DNA from: Bacteroidales bacterium
GTDB lineage: Bacteria > Bacteroidota > Bacteroidia > Bacteroidales > P3
NCBI GenBank assembly: GCA_031271725.1
Contig: JAISVE010000087.1
Location: 1 to 6,515, forward strand
DNA length: 6,515 bases
Direction: 5' to 3'
Positions 5,263-6,515 of this stretch are shown one piece after another (the first letter of the stretch is position 1; each line of letters opens with the position of its first letter). The position numbers and the translations under genes were made by a program. The notes beneath the pieces are model-generated. The model was not told the origin of the DNA and searched no databases. It saw only the letters and a list, made by a program, of their open reading frames with translations.

Positions 5263-6515
5263 ATAGTGATAAAAAGATATTTGTTTATGCTGATTGGCAA
5301 GAATTGAAAATACCGCAACTTGTCGGCACAATTTTTTCTGCGTATTCACGGGGAAAGGAAATTTTTTCTTTTGAATATAATAAAGAATGGTTGCAATCAC
5401 CATTTGTACAAGAAATAGATCCTGATTTGGGGCTTTATTCCGGTATTCAATATCTGCACAACGAAAAAAAGAATTTTGGTGTATTTACAGACTCCGCACC
5501 TGACAGATGGGGGCGTGTGCTTATGGACAGACGAGAGTCCATACTTGCTCGCATGGAAAACCGTCAACGTAGAAATCTTAATGAATCCGATTATTTACTC
5601 GGCGTTTTTGACGAGCAGCGTATAAGTGCTTTACGTTTTAAGGAAAGCGAAAATGGGGCTTTTATGAATAATGATAAAACACTCGCCACTCCGCCTTTTA
5701 CCTCTATAAGCGAACTCGAACAGGCAAGCTACAATTTGGAAAATGATTTGCCGGACGATAATCCTGAATTATTAAAATGGTTATCTATCTTGTTTGCACC
5801 CGGTTCGTCTTTAGGTGGAGCACGTCCGAAAGCAGGAGTAAAAAATACTGATGGTTCGTTGTGGATTGCTAAATTTCCAAGCAAGGAAGATAAACATGAT
5901 GTAGGTGCTTGGGAAATGGTTGTTAACGAACTTGCAAAGAAATCCGGAATCAATGTTGCACAAGCAATGGCAAAAACATTCTATGGAAAACAGCATACTT
6001 TTTTAACTAAACGTTTTGACAGAACAGTAAATGGTAAGCGATTGCATTTCGCTTCCGCAATGACACTTTTAGGCTATACCGATGGTGTTAATGCGCAAGA
6101 TGGTGCGAGTTATCTTGAATTGGCGGAATTTATTATGCGTAAGGGAGCAAATGTAAATGCAGATTTGGAGGAATTATTTAGAAGGATTGTATTTTCAATT
6201 TGTGTAAGCAATACAGACGATCATTTGCGGAATCATGGTTTTCTGTTAACAGAAACAGGTTGGATTTTATCTCCGGCTTATGATATAAACCCCAATCCGA
6301 AAGGCAGAAGCTTGAAGCTAAATATATCTACACACGACAATTCTTTGAGCTTGGATTTAGCAGCAGAAGTTGCTCCATTTTTTAGAATAACAAATAACAA
6401 GGCAAAAGAAATTATTAAAAATATTGTAAAGATTGTATCAAATCGAAAAGCAATAGCATCAAAATATAAAATATCAAACAGCGAGCAGGAAAGAATGAGT
6501 TGCGCGTTTACTGTT
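5259..6515 (+). CDS. hipA: HipA-type serine/threonine kinase toxin (open at window edge)
   Basis: Kinase toxin of a type II toxin-antitoxin pair. I translated 419 codons from the ATG at 5259 with no stop before the edge; family members run about 400-440 residues, so it is probably nearly complete. The N-terminal HipA domain includes FGVFTDSAPDRWGRVLMDRRE (73-93), a family signature. The kinase part has SSLGGARPKA (183-192), the phosphate-binding loop, where Ser184 matches the autophosphorylated Ser150 of E. coli HipA. It also has Lys205 in WIAKFPS (ATP-binding lysine), the catalytic loop NTDDHLRN (318-325) with Asp320 and Asn325, and Asp342 in SPAYDINP (metal binding). All key residues are present, so an active kinase is expected. 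The 4-base overlap with hipB implies coupled translation. The cellular target is unknown; in E. coli it is glutamyl-tRNA synthetase, which should not be assumed here. Confidence 0.94.
   Translation, partial: MNSDKKIFVYADWQELKIPQLVGTIFSAYSRGKEIFSFEYNKEWLQSPFVQEIDPDLGLYSGIQYLHNEKKNFGVFTDSAPDRWGRVLMDRRESILARMENRQRRNLNESDYLLGVFDEQRISALRFKESENGAFMNNDKTLATPPFTSISELEQASYNLENDLPDDNPELLKWLSILFAPGSSLGGARPKAGVKNTDGSLWIAKFPSKEDKHDVGAWEMVVNELAKKSGINVAQAMAKTFYGKQHTFLTKRFDRTVNGKRLHFASAMTLLGYTDGVNAQDGASYLELAEFIMRKGANVNADLEELFRRIVFSICVSNTDDHLRNHGFLLTETGWILSPAYDINPNPKGRSLKLNISTHDNSLSLDLAAEVAPFFRITNNKAKEIIKNIVKIVSNRKAIASKYKISNSEQERMSCAFTV

Noticed and set aside
5729..5996. Minus-strand 74- and 61-codon frames inside hipA
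   Set aside because: They are antisense to the HipA kinase loop region, which is intact in its own frame; no independent coding evidence.

Overview
The window looks like a chromosomal segment from an anaerobic, propionate-forming Bacteroidota, most likely Bacteroidales. The protein families support this, and so does the signal style. Upstream regions are A/T-rich with no clear Shine-Dalgarno sequences, and the two best promoters fit the Bacteroidota pattern (TTG or TTTG, about 19-20 bases, then TAnnTTTG). No species can be named from the sequence alone.

Positions 1-4722 (minus strand) hold one gene cluster, read right to left: methylmalonyl-CoA epimerase (mce), the carboxyltransferase subunit MmdA, a large OadG-type gamma subunit, a biotin carrier protein, and the sodium-pumping beta subunit OadB, which is cut by the left edge. 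Together they fit the end of the succinate pathway to propionate. The epimerase turns (R)- into (S)-methylmalonyl-CoA, MmdA moves the carboxyl group to biotin on the carrier, and OadB releases CO2 while exporting Na+. OadG anchors and assembles the complex. No biotin carboxylase gene is present, which favours a decarboxylating Na+ pump over an ATP-dependent propionyl-CoA carboxylase. Gaps are short (35, 38 and 81 bases) except before oadB. There, a 123-base gap holds a strong hairpin and a set of short repeats, so oadB may be expressed at a different level.

Positions 4723-4944 are a divergent control region. The leftward promoter serves mce and the pathway operon. The rightward promoter serves a HipBA-type toxin-antitoxin pair and lies inside a 57-base near-perfect dyad centred on position 4918, a strong candidate operator for autorepression.

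Positions 4945-6515 (plus strand) hold hipB (an Xre-family antitoxin) and hipA (a Ser/Thr kinase toxin with its catalytic residues intact), joined by an ATGA overlap. hipA is still open at the right edge. The pair is more A/T-rich than mmdA in sampled blocks, consistent with an accessory module beside a core metabolic operon.

I see no RNA genes, CRISPR arrays, insertion sequences or attachment sites. The points most worth a second look are the 57-base dyad, the beta-propeller-like extracytoplasmic domain on OadG, and the hairpin that splits oadB from the rest of its operon. None of these amounts to a demonstrably new system.
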